From: Glossina fuscipes
Taxonomy: Eukaryota > Arthropoda > Insecta > Diptera > Glossinidae
NCBI RefSeq assembly: GCF_014805625.2
Contig: NW_023998415.1
Span: forward strand, 4,342,896-4,406,895
Direction of reading: 5' to 3'
DNA: 64,000 nt
Shown here: one piece after another, positions 1 to 40,049 of the stretch
Layout: every line of letters starts with the position of its first letter
Position numbering within the stretch: position 1 is the stretch's first letter
The notes under the pieces: model-generated
Seen by the model: the letters and a program-made list of their open reading frames with translations, nothing else
Database searches by the model: none
What the model was told of the DNA's origin: nothing
Position numbers and translations under genes: made by a program

Positions 1-487
1 GCGTTAATGTGAATGATGAGGAGCGGGGTATATATATAAAAAAATGAGTGAAGCAAGTAAATGCTTTTTTTTTTTGTTCATAAGGAGCAGTAAATCTTTT
101 ACGATGGAACACACTTAGTGAAGTTGAACGATATTTATTAAGAGAAAAAAAGAGGTGTGTGTATGTATGTATATATGTGTGTGTGTGCGTGTGTGTGTGT
201 GTGTGTGTGATTACAAATTTTTAACGACCATGAGAACCTTATGTGATGTAAAAGAAAAATTGGACAATAAATCGAAACAATGACCATAAATTGTCATAAT
301 GAAGATCACCAATTTCATTTATAAACATATCATTTAACAAACAAATTGTTTAAGTAGAAAAAAAATTAAGAAATCACATGAGTTGTTTTTTTTTTTTCTT
401 TTTTAAGTAAAATTTAACTAAACTTTGGGTATATTTTTTTTTTATTATTTTTTATTTTTTTTCATTCGTTATCATATCATTACTTAC
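1..487 (-). other. 5' part of Mbs intron 5; low complexity
   Basis: This lies downstream of the exon 5 donor. It contains T-rich tracts near 387-470 and a GT/AT microsatellite. No exon is recognisable before the window edge. Confidence 0.6.
154..209. repeat. (GT)n/(GTAT)n microsatellite
   Basis: The stretch is alternating GT with some GTAT and one GC interruption, about 56 bp long, inside Mbs intron 5. Confidence 0.9.
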
Positions 488-27991
<27,504 letters not shown>

Positions 27992-28442
27992 CTTTGACGT
28001 TTAATAATATTATTGTCCTCTATGATGACTATATAGGGGAGGAGGGGGGGATAGCGATAGTTAATCTCCAATTTTATTCGTTAACTTCAATCTTTCAATC
28101 ACGCTGGCACCGATAACGTGTATAGATAAATAATGCTGGCAGCCGAGTATATTAATTATTATATTCTTTTAATTATTTAAATTTTAATTATTATTCTCGT
28201 TTATTAAAAAAAAAGATTGATTTATTGTCTCTATTGTTTTAACTATAAATTTATCACAATTTTCGGAAGATTCGCTATTCTTTTCTATTTCAATTTTCTT
28301 GTACACATTTGTTTTCATCAAGTTTTTTTTCTTTTTTCTCTTTTTTCTCACTTTGTTAGTTGTTGTTTTTTTTTATTTATATAAAACAGCAGCAGATCCC
28401 AACGAAGGAACAGTGAAAGATGAAAAAATAAAAAAATATAAG

Positions 28443-28482
<40 letters not shown>
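27992..28482 (-). other. Mbs: Upstream of Mbs ATG: probable 5' UTR and flanking sequence up to assembly gap
   Basis: Directly upstream of the start codon the minus strand is C-rich (CCCCCCCTCCTCCCC near 28040) and then AT-rich. I see no convincing TATA box, initiator or splice acceptor. The 5' UTR may be spliced from exons further right or begin here. Confidence 0.4.
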
Positions 28483-28582
28483 NNNNNNNNNNNNNNNNNN
28501 NNNNNNNNNNNNNNNNNNNNNNNNNNNNNNNNNNNNNNNNNNNNNNNNNNNNNNNNNNNNNNNNNNNNNNNNNNNNNNNNNN

Positions 28583-28623
<41 letters not shown>
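28443..28623. other. 100-N assembly gap inside poly(A)
   Basis: N occupies 28483-28582, flanked by about 40 A on each side. The round number indicates a gap of unknown true size. Frames that appear to read Lys or Phe runs across it are not genes. Confidence 0.97.
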
Positions 28624-28626
<3 letters not shown>

Positions 28627-31600
28627 TGTAAAAACAACTAACTAACACACACACGTATATACGCACCCCTCTTATTACAATTTAAGTGGTTCACATATAA
28701 GAAATTTTTTTTTTTTTTTTTTTATTAAACCAACATTTTTTATTTCTAAACATTTGTTAAAAGCAGTGACGACTATGTGAGGCGTCAAAAATGAAATTAT
28801 TTCATATTAATTCTATTGCAAGAAACTTTCCGATGTTTCTGCTATTTTTCAGCTATTTATACTAAATAATTTTGGTCGTTTTCCCTTTGAAACCGCTATT
28901 CCATTAATGACCGAGAGTGACTAGAATCAGCTTTTCATTATATATACATTGGTGTATGTGCAATTTCTTTTTCTCACTCTCTCTCGCTCTCTTTCTCAAA
29001 ATCCACATTCGGATATCAGTTGTGCACTTGTTTCTCTTTGATTGAATTGCATACATCTATGTATATATTTTTGATGTAAATATTTTTTTTTCTTTTTTTT
29101 GTCACTCCAGTATTACTGACTTCTTTTCATTGTAGTATATCGTAGAGATAACAAATGCATATATATATATATAATATATATATATATATTAGAAAAATTA
29201 AAGTCATCTATTTTTCATACATTTTGCATTTAAACAATAAACTATATAGTACCGAAAACTTTTTATTCGTTTTTTTTTTTTCTTACATTTTCTTTACACC
29301 ATAAGTTTGTAAACAAACTGTCAGTTCTGCGTGCACATGTGTCGATTATACAGAAAGGAAAAAACAATAAAGAAAAGAAAAATAAACAAAGTAAAAATTA
29401 GCCCGTAAAAGAACATTAAACATTTCAATAACAGCCACTCTCCGTTTGCTGTTTCATTTATTTTAAGGTATTGCACATATTGAATAGAATATATATATAT
29501 TTTCTTTTAACTGTTTAGGAACGATCGAAATTTGGATAATTAAACGAATTCAACGCTAGCGTAATATACTCCCCTCTATGTACACGAAAACGCACGAACG
29601 AATAATTAAATTCTTTTTTGTTTCTTTTTTTTCGATGCACGAATATGTGAAAATAAGTGAAAAAGAAAACTGTAGATCAGTGATTTGCAACAGTATCCTC
29701 TTTACAATAAATGTACATGTATGTTTTCGCAATACAAAAAAGACTTTATTATAGATCAAGCAAACAAGTTTTAATGCAAAAAAAATATAAAAAAAAGAAC
29801 TTTTCAGACAATAGAAGATTATTTACTTTACCCTAATATAATTATATCCCAAATACTACTTTAGACAATAAAACGTCACTTACAACAATAAACATTAAAT
29901 TTCATACCGATTACCTTCAAATGCATGCAATGCATATTGTCGGTCACTACTGTTATTGGTATATGGGGTATTCCTTATATAAAATAATCTACTCCTGTTA
30001 ACTTAAAGCCACCCTACAGTCAGTTCTCTTTGAAACGATATATAACCGGATAATTTTAGGTAACTATAAATAAATATTTAATAGTAAATGCAGTAGCATG
30101 ATGCTTATATGGGTATATAATCGACTAAAATTGCGACTGCCTTGTGTGGTTCAAAGAAGAACGCTTTGCTAAATCTCCCTCTCTTTCTCACTTCGACTGA
30201 AATCTTATCTAATGTTTAAAAGTGTGTTCCAAAAAATAGATGACTTTTTCTACGCTTAAGGCGAATGGTTCACAATGCCTCTCTTTTGCCTCAATCACCG
30301 AAGGATGGGATATAATCCCATTATTAATTTTTCATATCTCTACCTCTCTAAATGCGTAGATTTTGCATTTATACTTTTATTTTAAACATTTAGCCTCAAT
30401 CAAGACAGGCCAATAGATTCGTTCACCTTGTTTATAGGCACTTGATTAAGACGAGATTTTCTTCAGTCTGATATTTGATCTTCGATACTTTACGATCGTA
30501 AATAGTGACACTTTTAAATACAGATGCAGATGAGGTTTAGAAATGATTTCCATTCGCGGTTATCGACATACTAGCAAATGAATCAGTCTCAACTTTAGTA
30601 CAAATAATTATCAGGGTCATCTGAACTTTCGGCGCAAAAACATTCTCATCGTCCTAATGGGCACATCATTTTCAATTAAGAAAACGCTTTTCAGCGATTC
30701 TGAAGTAGTGATAAATCGAAATATTTCTTCAAAGAAAAGTAAATTTCTTATTTTTATTTAGTAAAGTAGATAAAAAAAAAAAGTGTATACACTTATAATC
30801 TCTCTCTCCCTCCATACTCTCTTCAATAATTCATTCTCATTCGAGTGACACTCACTCAAATGCGTTTAATATAAATTCTAAAGCGCATAACAAGGCGAAG
30901 AAAACGCAAAACAGAAAAACAGGATAAACATGCTAAACGAGAGAAAAGTGCAAGTGGAAAAGGAATGAAGACCTATTAAGTGAAAGAAGAAGAAATCACT
31001 TTTTGAGACTCTTTATATTTTTGCTTTCTTAAAGTTGCAGTAATGCAAAGTAGACGCAACGTCTTTACAAAAACAATCAGTTACTATTTAAATTCTTTCT
31101 TAACGCATTGTTTTTGTTCTAGGGTAACTTTTGTATGTATTTACAACAAACAATCTTTCTCTTTAAGATCAAACTTCAAAGCGGAAATTTTCTCTTAGAG
31201 TTTATCGTTGCTGTACTAGAGTTGCGCGAAGGCAGAAGATAATTTTGCGATTCTTTTTCTTTTTTAGCATTTGTCGTTGTTATTGTTTTACTAAAAATAT
31301 TATAAATACAATAACAATACAAAATGAAATTGTATTAACCATGAAACTTAAAAGCTGACAATTGCTTAGGGTATGGGAGCGCAAATTTTTGCGCAAATAT
31401 AATCGACGTTTCATTAAGCTAATCTTCTAGTTTCCATTCATTTTCATTTTTAGAATACTTTATCCATAAATTCTTTATTTTTCTTGGCAATCAAAATATA
31501 CACATTTCACTCTTTTTTTTTATATATATAATTCAGTACGGTTTCATTGGGGCTCCGAGGCCATTTACATTCATACATACAACCATAAATATACGCACGC

Positions 31601-32927
31601 ACAGTTTTCTGCACCATATTTTCGTCAACATTTCTTTCTAGTTTTACATATGTGTATGTGCGCTTAGTCTTCAATTTTAATGTGCTGTGTACTCATTTTC
31701 ATTTCTGTTTCGTTCCAATTTTCCAAAAGGAATACGAATACACACACGCTTATCAATTTCACAAATGCCTCGTACTCGTACATATATATACTTAATCGCT
31801 TCGTTTTCTTTCTTACTTTGCCGTAGAATTTTTACTTTTTGTTTTTAAAATTTTGGAAATACTTTCGTCGGTCAAGCGATAAAATTATAACAATTTTTGC
31901 CCCTTTCGTAATTTCGTTTAATATAACAAATATAATTAAGAAATTTCCACCGTACGCAATTTCTTTGCGTTGCTCTAATAAAAAAATTATTTAACTACCC
32001 GTAACAGAGTTGTCGTATTTTAAAATTTTACAACATTTTCTTATGCCTTCTTTGACTTGCCACACAACCAGAGTTTTCTCTCTTCCAACCAATCACATAA
32101 TTAAGGTTAAGGAATATCAAACCTAATGCAAATGCTTAAATTAAGGATAAAATAATAAGTGCACTCCCATAAAAAAGTCATTTTATATCAACAGAGATGC
32201 ACAATACATAACTAATAAATTAATAATAAATAAATATATAATATTAATAATATAGGTGTTAAATTGGGGGACTTTTGCCGACGGCTTTGCAAATTAGCAA
32301 AAGTGTTCTTTCTGTAAATTAGCAGAAAATTTAGCTACTGTTTTCTTTAATTTGATAATAGAAAAAAAATAATGGCGGTCTACTTTTAGGCTAACTTGTA
32401 AAATTGAATAAAAGTAGAATAACAATTTCTTTTATATATATTGTTATATATATTAATAAAGTATTTTAAATATATATTATTATTATTATTTTAATTTTAG
32501 ACTAATGAATTGAATTCTTAGACTAAAAAAAGAGACAAAAGCTATTTATATTTAAATATAAATTATATAAATTAATATATGGCAACAGGAAGGGCCAGTT
32601 TGATTTTTCCAATAGCAAATCAAAGCGATTGAAGAACTGTTTGTTGCTATAAGCTCCAACTAGACGATGGTTATATTTTTATTTAAAATCAATTGAGATT
32701 ATAGGGCTTGAAAGAGAAGAAGTAAAAAGTGTGGGATTTTGTAAAGTCACTTATAATTTTTTAGGAAATTTCACAAGTACAACAATGCTAGTTACGAGAA
32801 TGCTATGGTATAACCTTCAGCCCGAGTTTTGATTGATTTACCTTTATTATATATATTTCTATTATTCCATTTGAAAGAAATTTATTATTGGTTTGCCGAA
32901 TCGCAGAAGAAGAAACAAAAAAAAAGT
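28624..32927. other. AT-rich region upstream of Mbs, no recognisable gene
   Basis: It contains a (TA)n block at about 29158-29190, a C/T-rich stretch 28970-29000 (tctctctcgctctctttctc) and many T tracts. The absence of INE-1-like copies, so common elsewhere in the window, is notable and would fit a Mbs promoter or 5' UTR intron region, but no specific element is visible. Confidence 0.5.
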
Positions 32928-33830
32928 ATGTCTAATTTAAGTGAAAGTAATTATCAAATAACATGCAAAATTTATACAAAATCATATAACAAAACCTTAC
33001 TTGCAGAATTTTCATAAACTTTTAAATTGGGATCAGCAAAACATGCTAATAGTTTACACGTATAAATGCCAGCTGAATCGAGAAATGTCTATTAAATTAC
33101 AATATCAATTAAATTTCCTGAAGAAAGTGATTGCTTATTTAGAGCAATACTGCTCTGAGGTACATGATACGATCTATGAGAGCTTTTGCGAAGTCCAACG
33201 AAAAATTGTTAGTCAGCCGTCAGAGAATTTTGCTTTTAAACATTATATACTGAGCGAAAAAGTCCATTTCAGTTTAAAAGAATCAAAAAGTTTTTTGGCC
33301 GATGGTACTACGTGACTATGTAGCTGGTAAGCAGCATTGCCCTTAACGGACTAATATCTACACCACAAAGCAATTCTTTGGAATCGACGAATGTTAGAAT
33401 TGGGATCTAGTGCCAGCTTGTATGTTTTGATAATTTATAGATTAACTTTTGTTAACTGGCGGCAGTTTACTATGCATAAAGCTTATAGAAGAAAATATTA
33501 AACGTAATTTTCTACACATATAGGGAATAATAGATAACAAATGGCTTATGAATGATCATATTTTAGAATGTTGTTTGGTAGACTGGAAAGCGATAAATTG
33601 TGTGAAAGAAGTGAAAACAATGCTGCCAGATACACTTTTACCTGCCGATGTTGTGTATGACAGCAGTGTTTTTGATGATTTATTACATGCCATTGGTCAC
33701 GTGTTTAATTTAAAACAGAATAAAGTAACTGTATTAACTTTATAATGAATGGTGAGCTAAGTAAAACCCAGAAGGCCACTTGCCACCTTTTATGAAATTG
33801 CAAAGGGTTGTAAACAAAGAAAAAATGTCA
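32928..33830 (+). pseudogene. Lysine methyltransferase pseudogene, FAM86/eEF2-KMT family
   Basis: Family members trimethylate a lysine of elongation factor 2. Three consecutive frames carry the protein in order. From 32928 MSNLSES to TLLAEF, then a +1 shift near 33010 to LLNWDQQN, KKVIAYLEQYCSEVHDTIYE and AFKHYILSEKVHFSLKES. The conserved GTTGL(x)(S/T)W block reads DGTT-stop-LCSW-stop (TGA 33313, TAA 33328), with another TAA at 33352. RRMLELGSSASL (33388-33420) is the SAM-binding ELGSGxGL loop with glycines lost. After a second shift near 33450, KLIEENIKRNF, then CCLVDWKAI and LLPADVVYDSSVF (the family's D-x-x-Y motif) follow, up to TLTL and TAA at 33743. No introns interrupt it, which suits a retrocopy, but I cannot show a poly(A) tail or target duplication. 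Identification is from family motifs and order; the pseudogene status is seen directly. Confidence 0.7.
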
Positions 33831-36632
33831 TGTAAAAGTAGGACGAAAGTACAAATATATTATTGCAACGCAGCAGTGAATTGACATTGCAATGGCATAA
33901 AATAACAAACTTTCACTCTACTAACTTTTATTCGAACCTCATGGTTTCGATTTTAAGAAAAAAAACCTATATCTTCCTTGGCGTTGAGAGATTTCTTCTA
34001 CTTGTAAATGCAAATTAATATTGACCAAAGATTTTTTGCATACACGCGTGTTTGCAAATATACATGTACGTATGTATATTTGTGCGCAAGGATATAAAAA
34101 AAGCATAAGTGTACATATATAGAGAATATTTAAATAAGGTATATATATACAAGAACTAAGGGAGAAAAGATATAAATTATTCGATAATTTTTTTAAACTT
34201 TTTTATATAGAAAACCAATTTGCGGTTTGCCTGACTTGTACTCTACGTCCTACTTAAATTCATCAATATAAACGAGACCCCAAAGCTTGTGAAAGAAAAG
34301 GCCACAAACAAATCTCGATTGTCCTTGGAAATTTCAGGTACCCCGGTTTAACTGGGTTTGCATAGTGTATTGTCAGAATAAGTTGATTCTGAGTCCATTT
34401 CATCATAAATTACTATTTCCGTAAGAATGTTGTAGAGAATGAAGCTTACTGCATTTTCATGGTTATAATACAAAACGTTTCCTTTGGATAGGCACCTAAA
34501 CCTTGATTTGAGGACATCGGGGTAGGAGTGGATCGTTCTTATCCCTCAAATATTTCAGCAATCTTTCACACTGCAGTTTAATAAAATTGGTTAATAAATA
34601 ATTTAACGAAAAAACAGGACTTTTTATATAGTCTTACCTTAGCTTATTTTCCACAAAGTTACGTACAAAGACTGCGATTTTTTACCATTTTTTATACATT
34701 TATGATTTCATTAAATTTTCAAAACTATGTTCTTAACATTGTTATAATAACAACGTACTGTGACCTGTAGGAAAGCAGATCGCCTACCATATCAATTTTT
34801 TGTAGTCTCCACACTTAGGCTTAAACGCCAGATTACAAAAGAAGCATAAAAAAATAACAAGAACAGCTGCTTGAAAGAGACATATGGTTTGTTAGCGAAA
34901 TTGCGCAGAATAAAGGGATTGACACAACGAGGCGTCATTATCATTTTCGGGTTAAACAGTCCCTAGTGAAAACACAGTGGCAGCCGAGCTACCATATTGT
35001 TTTACAGAAAAATGTAAACAATAACATATGGTTCTGAAACCAAAAATTAAAATTACAATGTAAGCAACAAATTTATAAAAAAATTACAATAAGAAAGTTA
35101 AATACAAAGCAAAAAATCTTATTTATTGACTAGTGATTGATAATATTGATTACATATATACAGATATATATATTAGATATATTTTTGTGTATTAATTGAA
35201 GCATAATTTGGAAATTACCATTTATCGCTCTCTCTATATTTCAAATTTCAAATATTAGTCTTCATTGCCTCCCTCAACTCAAATTGCAAATCACATAATA
35301 TAAAAAATAAAATATAAAAATAGTTTACTTTTAAATTTTTTCATTTTAACTCCTCTTATGCATTGTTTTCTTTTTGTTTCATTTATATGTATGCATGCAA
35401 AACCATATGATTTGTCAAGTACCTTGCATTTTTCTAAAAAGTCAGCAAAATTATTGTCCCAAACTGAAAATAGGAATAACGCTTGGTATGTCAGACCCTG
35501 TTAATATAATTAAAATAAGCACAATATTGAAGCGTTTATGTCAGTAGTTGATTAGAATAAATGCACTAAAATATAAAATTGCGTTTGCTATGTTATTTTA
35601 AGGTTGAGGTGAGGTGCTGTACACAACGCTTGCTTGTCTTTTTTTGCCTCACGCGAGCAATGCTTAAGTGATTCAAAGGAAACGAAGTTCGTACATGTGC
35701 ATATATTTGAGTATTCATGTAATCCTTGCGTACGCGTGCCGTATTTAAACAGTAGGCAAGCAACTAATCACAAAAAGAGAGAAAGAATTCTGTTCATAGC
35801 AATCAGAAAATGGCTTAGCTGTTATCACTTCAGTAATTTTCTACAAATTAAAAAAACTAATTATGTTATCTTATATATATTTTTTGTCTTTAGGGGATAG
35901 CTGCTTGCTTGTCAAATTTACTAAGCTTCCGTCTTTTAATATTTTATATCTTATGACAGGTTTTCTTTACCAAATACTTATACTTTCCAAGCTTCATTTC
36001 TTCGACCACTTGACATCTAGTTTTTTTTTGCTTCGAATCACAGTATATTGTTGGGAAAATTTATTTAGTTTCAATTCTGTTGGTTTCATTTATACTCGTC
36101 TTTATTCAAATTCGTGCTGTTGTCTTCATTATCAAAAGAAGATTTCGTTTATCCAAACATGAGAAACCTTGGATTTTATTGTAAACTTTGTAACCATTAG
36201 ACGAAAGCGAAAACGTAAATCAAATTTGTTATTTATTTACACTCAAACAAGAAAAAGTTGATAGAAATAACTAAAGCGCTAAACAAAATGAATGCTTTTA
36301 GCTCCACCCACGACAAAAAACACAAAGTTAATTGAACATACAGCTTGTTTGCGTTACTAAAGCAAACTCATAGGCTAGCATTTGTTTCCATGAATGTTCA
36401 TGAAGTGCAAAAGTAGTAAAGCGGAAAATTTCTTTGTAAAATGATATTTTTGGCGCAAAATACATTTAATAAGGCGAAAAACAAATGTTTTTCCGTAAAG
36501 CAATGCGGGGCGCTGCACTTATATCTTTTAGTTAACGTTCGCTTACGACGAAGTCGATAAACGTTTTAGTTTGCTTTACATAAGATTTTTCTATCCTTTA
36601 TACAAACAAACAAAGAAAAAAAAGAATAACAA
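33831..36632. other. No recognisable gene
   Basis: AT-rich sequence. The open stretches 35634-35900 and 35863-36162 (plus) are Phe/Leu/Ser-rich without motifs and are probably chance. Confidence 0.5.
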
Positions 36633-37356
36633 GAACATTACAGTCGGGTAAAGCCGACCGTTAATATTCTATACCTGTGGTCTAAAAAAATGTTGAATTT
36701 TGTATGAAATTATAACTGTGTATCAATTTTCATCACCGCATATCAAAACTTTCAATTTTCGTAAAAATTCTTATTAGGGTAGGATCCAAAAAATAGGCCG
36801 AGATGGTACAATTTTGGTACAGTCAATTTTTTTATGACATAATTTTCATCAGAAAGCATTGAAAATTATACCTTTTTGTCGTATGAACTTCAGCTTTCGC
36901 TATAGGAGAGGGGGATTCAAAAATTACCACAGCCGGTGCAAAGTTTTCATGCCAATTGAGAATGCCGAAGTACTACTACTCAGTTACTTTGCCAAGAAAT
37001 TTTGAAAATTTCAATTTTTTTTCCATATAAAGAATTTTCGGAATAAGGCGTGATATATGTGGCGTGGTCGAAAAGGTGGACCGACTCAAATCATGTTATT
37101 TAGCGTTCGTCCTAGGGTTAAAACACGTCCTTGTACGAAATTTCATAAAAATATCTTCAAAAATTTGCGACCTGTAGTTTGAATACAATTTGACATGGAG
37201 AGACATCAGACAGACAGATAGGCTTAGATCAATTAAAATTATGATTCTAAATCGATCGGTATAATAAAAGGTGGATCTATCTTAAACCCTTCTGCACGTC
37301 GCATACGTCTGCTCTAACTCAATATATCCTGTACGACAAGTGGCGTAGGGTATAAA
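36628..37356 (+). repeat. INE-1-like repeat (family A), near-complete copy
   Basis: This is the best reference copy. It starts with 'cagtcgggtaaagccgaccg', a perfect hairpin (GTCGG, loop GTAAAG, CCGAC). Internal blocks follow ('gtaggatccaaaaaataggc', 'gcaaagttttcatgccaatt', 'gaataaggcgtgatatatgt', 'gacagacagataggcttaga', 'tataataaaaggtggatcta') and the right end 'gtacgacaagtggcgtaggg', whose 'gtagggtat' mirrors 'ataccctac' at the other end of the family. No coding capacity. The layout resembles INE-1/DINE-1 non-autonomous Helitron-type elements; that class is inferred. Confidence 0.75.
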
Positions 37357-39057
37357 AGGTGCGATATGTATTTATGTATTTTTCGCGCTATTTGAATACC
37401 AATTGGACAAACAAGGTGTTTTTGTCCATATTTTTCCACTACATAATTGCAACTCCGCACTATTAATATTAACTCAAAACAGTCAATATTAATCCAAAAC
37501 AATCAATTCTAACACAGAACGTCAACTATTTAGTTTCCGCGTAATTTGATAGCTATGAGGGAGAGTATTTAACAGCTGTTGAACATACGTCAAGCATAAA
37601 AAAACCAAAGTGAATGCTGCCGCGTATGCGTATAATCACGAATGAAAATTTTAACTCTCGCTTTCGTTTTTAGCAAGAACAGCTGAATGTGAAAGTGGTA
37701 GCCAACATTTCAATGACGTTATTACGGTGTAGCTCAAAAACGAAAGCGGTAGCCACCTTTCAGATGCGAGATTACCGTTATATTGTACTATTATATATTA
37801 ATCGCATAATTTTGTTTTGTTTTTATAAATAAATCGCTGTTTGCCAGTTAGAAACGAAGCGAGCAAATAGTCTACTGTTCCTGTGTTACTGAACATTCGC
37901 TTCAATGTAAAAAACAAAGCAAACCATAGGTTCAAGTACGTATAAACGCGTATAATCAAAAATTTTCTTTGCAGTTCGTGCTTGAAGCAGAAAGCGATCA
38001 TCAGTCATTTTGTTAAACGGTTAATTTTTACAAGGTACTTTCCCTCATTAGCTTAAAATGATATGAAAACTGTAATATTAACTTGCGCGCAGTTTTTATC
38101 ATCACAAAAGGAAGCATTAGTTTGCGTATGAGAGTAGAAGTGGATTCGTAGCAGAAGTGTACATTATACACAATTAAGAAATGCTTAGAATATTCGATTA
38201 TAGATGGGTTTGAAAAGCGAATAATGAATCCAGTTAGAGAATAGCTTTGTACCAACTCTTGCAGTCACATACTGTGTGTAGCTGTTTGCAAGAATGTAAT
38301 TCAATATATTTATAATTTATTTTCATATAAATACTTTTTTCAATAAGCCGATTTATTCTAAATTTTTTTTTTCCATGAGTGTTCTTTTCTTTTTTCCTCC
38401 GCTCTTTGTTGTAGTTATTTTTGATCATTTTCCTCTTTCATCTTTTTTGCCCAATCATTACACAAAAACATAGGTGGTATCTGACTGTTTTGTACATCGA
38501 CCAGTACAGTTAATCAGTCAGCCAATATATGATTACTGGTGTTAACTTGGCTTATTAGAAAAATTTTCATGCATCAGTCGAAAATAACATACGTTGGAGT
38601 TCTAAATGAAATTATCTTGACATATTGTTCATTTTTTAATTATAAAAGTTATTCTCTCTTGTAGATATTCAATATTCAAAATAGTGAGGAAAGGAAACTA
38701 ATATCTTTTTTACACATCCCAGCGAATTTGCGGTTGTTTACTTGTTGAATAACAGAAGAAAGAGGCAATCCGGGTAAAGTTAGCCAAAGGTATTAAGTTT
38801 TATTATTTTTGGTACGGTTGTCAACTGCTTGGCTGGTTGGCTGGTTCTACTATTTGTTCACTCCTTGGACAATGTTCGTTGAACGAAAAATTAGTTCGAC
38901 GGCGCCATTCGTCAGTAGTGAACAAGAGCATACTAGCGATATTTGAAAGTCATGTGTTGTGTGTGTGTACTATCGGCGTGTCTTTTCATTCATTATTTTC
39001 GTCGGTTTTCTATACCAATCTCTCAAGCAATATCTCTTCGACGTGGATCACAAAAAG
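37357..39057. other. No recognisable gene; contains a small inverted/direct repeat cluster
   Basis: At 37659-37748 a 13-bp perfect inverted repeat (CGCTTTCGTTTTT/AAAAACGAAAGCG) overlaps two similar direct blocks (GAAAGTGGTAGCC and GAAAGCGGTAGCC). The plus-strand open stretch 38837-39100 has no recognisable motif. Confidence 0.4.
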
Positions 39058-39245
39058 TGCCGAAAGGAAAAGGGGTACGTGTGGAGTAGTGACATCCTGA
39101 TGGGTGCGACCAATCGATAATTTTGCTTTGTCTTTACTGATTGAGCACTCACTATAGATGCAATCAAAGTAAACTCTACGCCACTGCCACTTGAACCTGT
39201 GAACACGGACTTGGTAGCTGTGACTCTTATTTTTAGACTAACCAT
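39058..39245 (-). mobile_element. tRNA-derived SINE, copy 3 (degenerate, truncated tail)
   Basis: On the minus strand: B-box region CACAGGTTCAAGTGGCAG, then AGTTTACTTTGATTGCATCT, then GTGAGTGCTCAATCAGTAAA and CGATTGGTCGCACCC. The end lacks the GACATTCGCTAAG block seen in copies 1 and 2. Confidence 0.6.
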
Positions 39246-39430
39246 GAAGGATGGTTCTGGCTAGAAAGTTTTTCTAAACCGAAAAGATTTTCCTACTTTT
39301 TTCGAGGTCATCATAGTCTACTAGTTTACTATGGGCATGTTTGTAGACAGATTACAATCATTTTTTAGTGCTGGCTTTTGAATCGATAAAGGAATGCTTT
39401 TGCCAAATTTTCAGCTTCTGTTTTCATTCT

Positions 39431-39460
39431 TGCGACTGCGACTGCGACTGCGACTGCGAC
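39431..39460. repeat. (TGCGAC)5 hexamer repeat
   Basis: Five perfect TGCGAC units, 30 bp. Confidence 0.95.
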
Positions 39461-40049
39461 AATTCGACGAATGTAATAAGTAAAATTGGCCCATTTCAAT
39501 AGAGATAGATATACGATTCCTTCCCAGACATGAGACCCTTCGAGTAAATATATAGTTACAGAATCCTTTTGGTTTCAAAGTTGATTTTATTAAATCAATC
39601 GAGTAATCGTTTCACGCACACTGCACGGCAGATGATCCTGTCATGTTAAGAGAAAATGTGATTTGGTACCTCTAGTGCAGAAAACTCATCAAACTGATAT
39701 TTAGTACGATTGAAATTTAAAATCATATTTCTTGTTGAAAACCCCATGTTTTAGGTAATCCTGACAATACTTCATCTATGTGTAATGTAAAGCTGCACAG
39801 TTCTTAAATATTTGTTGGTCAGAGATTGTGCTGTCAGTCGGTATTGTTCCTATGATCGAATCTCAATACTGTAGCAATTTCAGCAATAATTTAGTCATTG
39901 TATTGATCTTATTGGTATATTAGTGTTAATCGAGGACCTGATATTCACGATATGTCATAAAACATGTGAATTATTTGATACTAAATTAATTTTAATAAAA
40001 TTGTTTGGAACGTTCCATGATGAGACTCTACAAAGGTATATTTACTTTG

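Noticed and set aside
28299..28666. Open frames coding for Lys or Phe runs across the N gap
   Set aside because: They are translations of poly(A)/poly(T) and of unknown bases.
38837..39100. Possible plus-strand promoter/first exon (initiator-like 'tcgtcagtag' near 38910)
   Set aside because: A single initiator-like hexamer without other core elements or downstream coding sequence is not enough; the 3' part of the open frame runs into a SINE.
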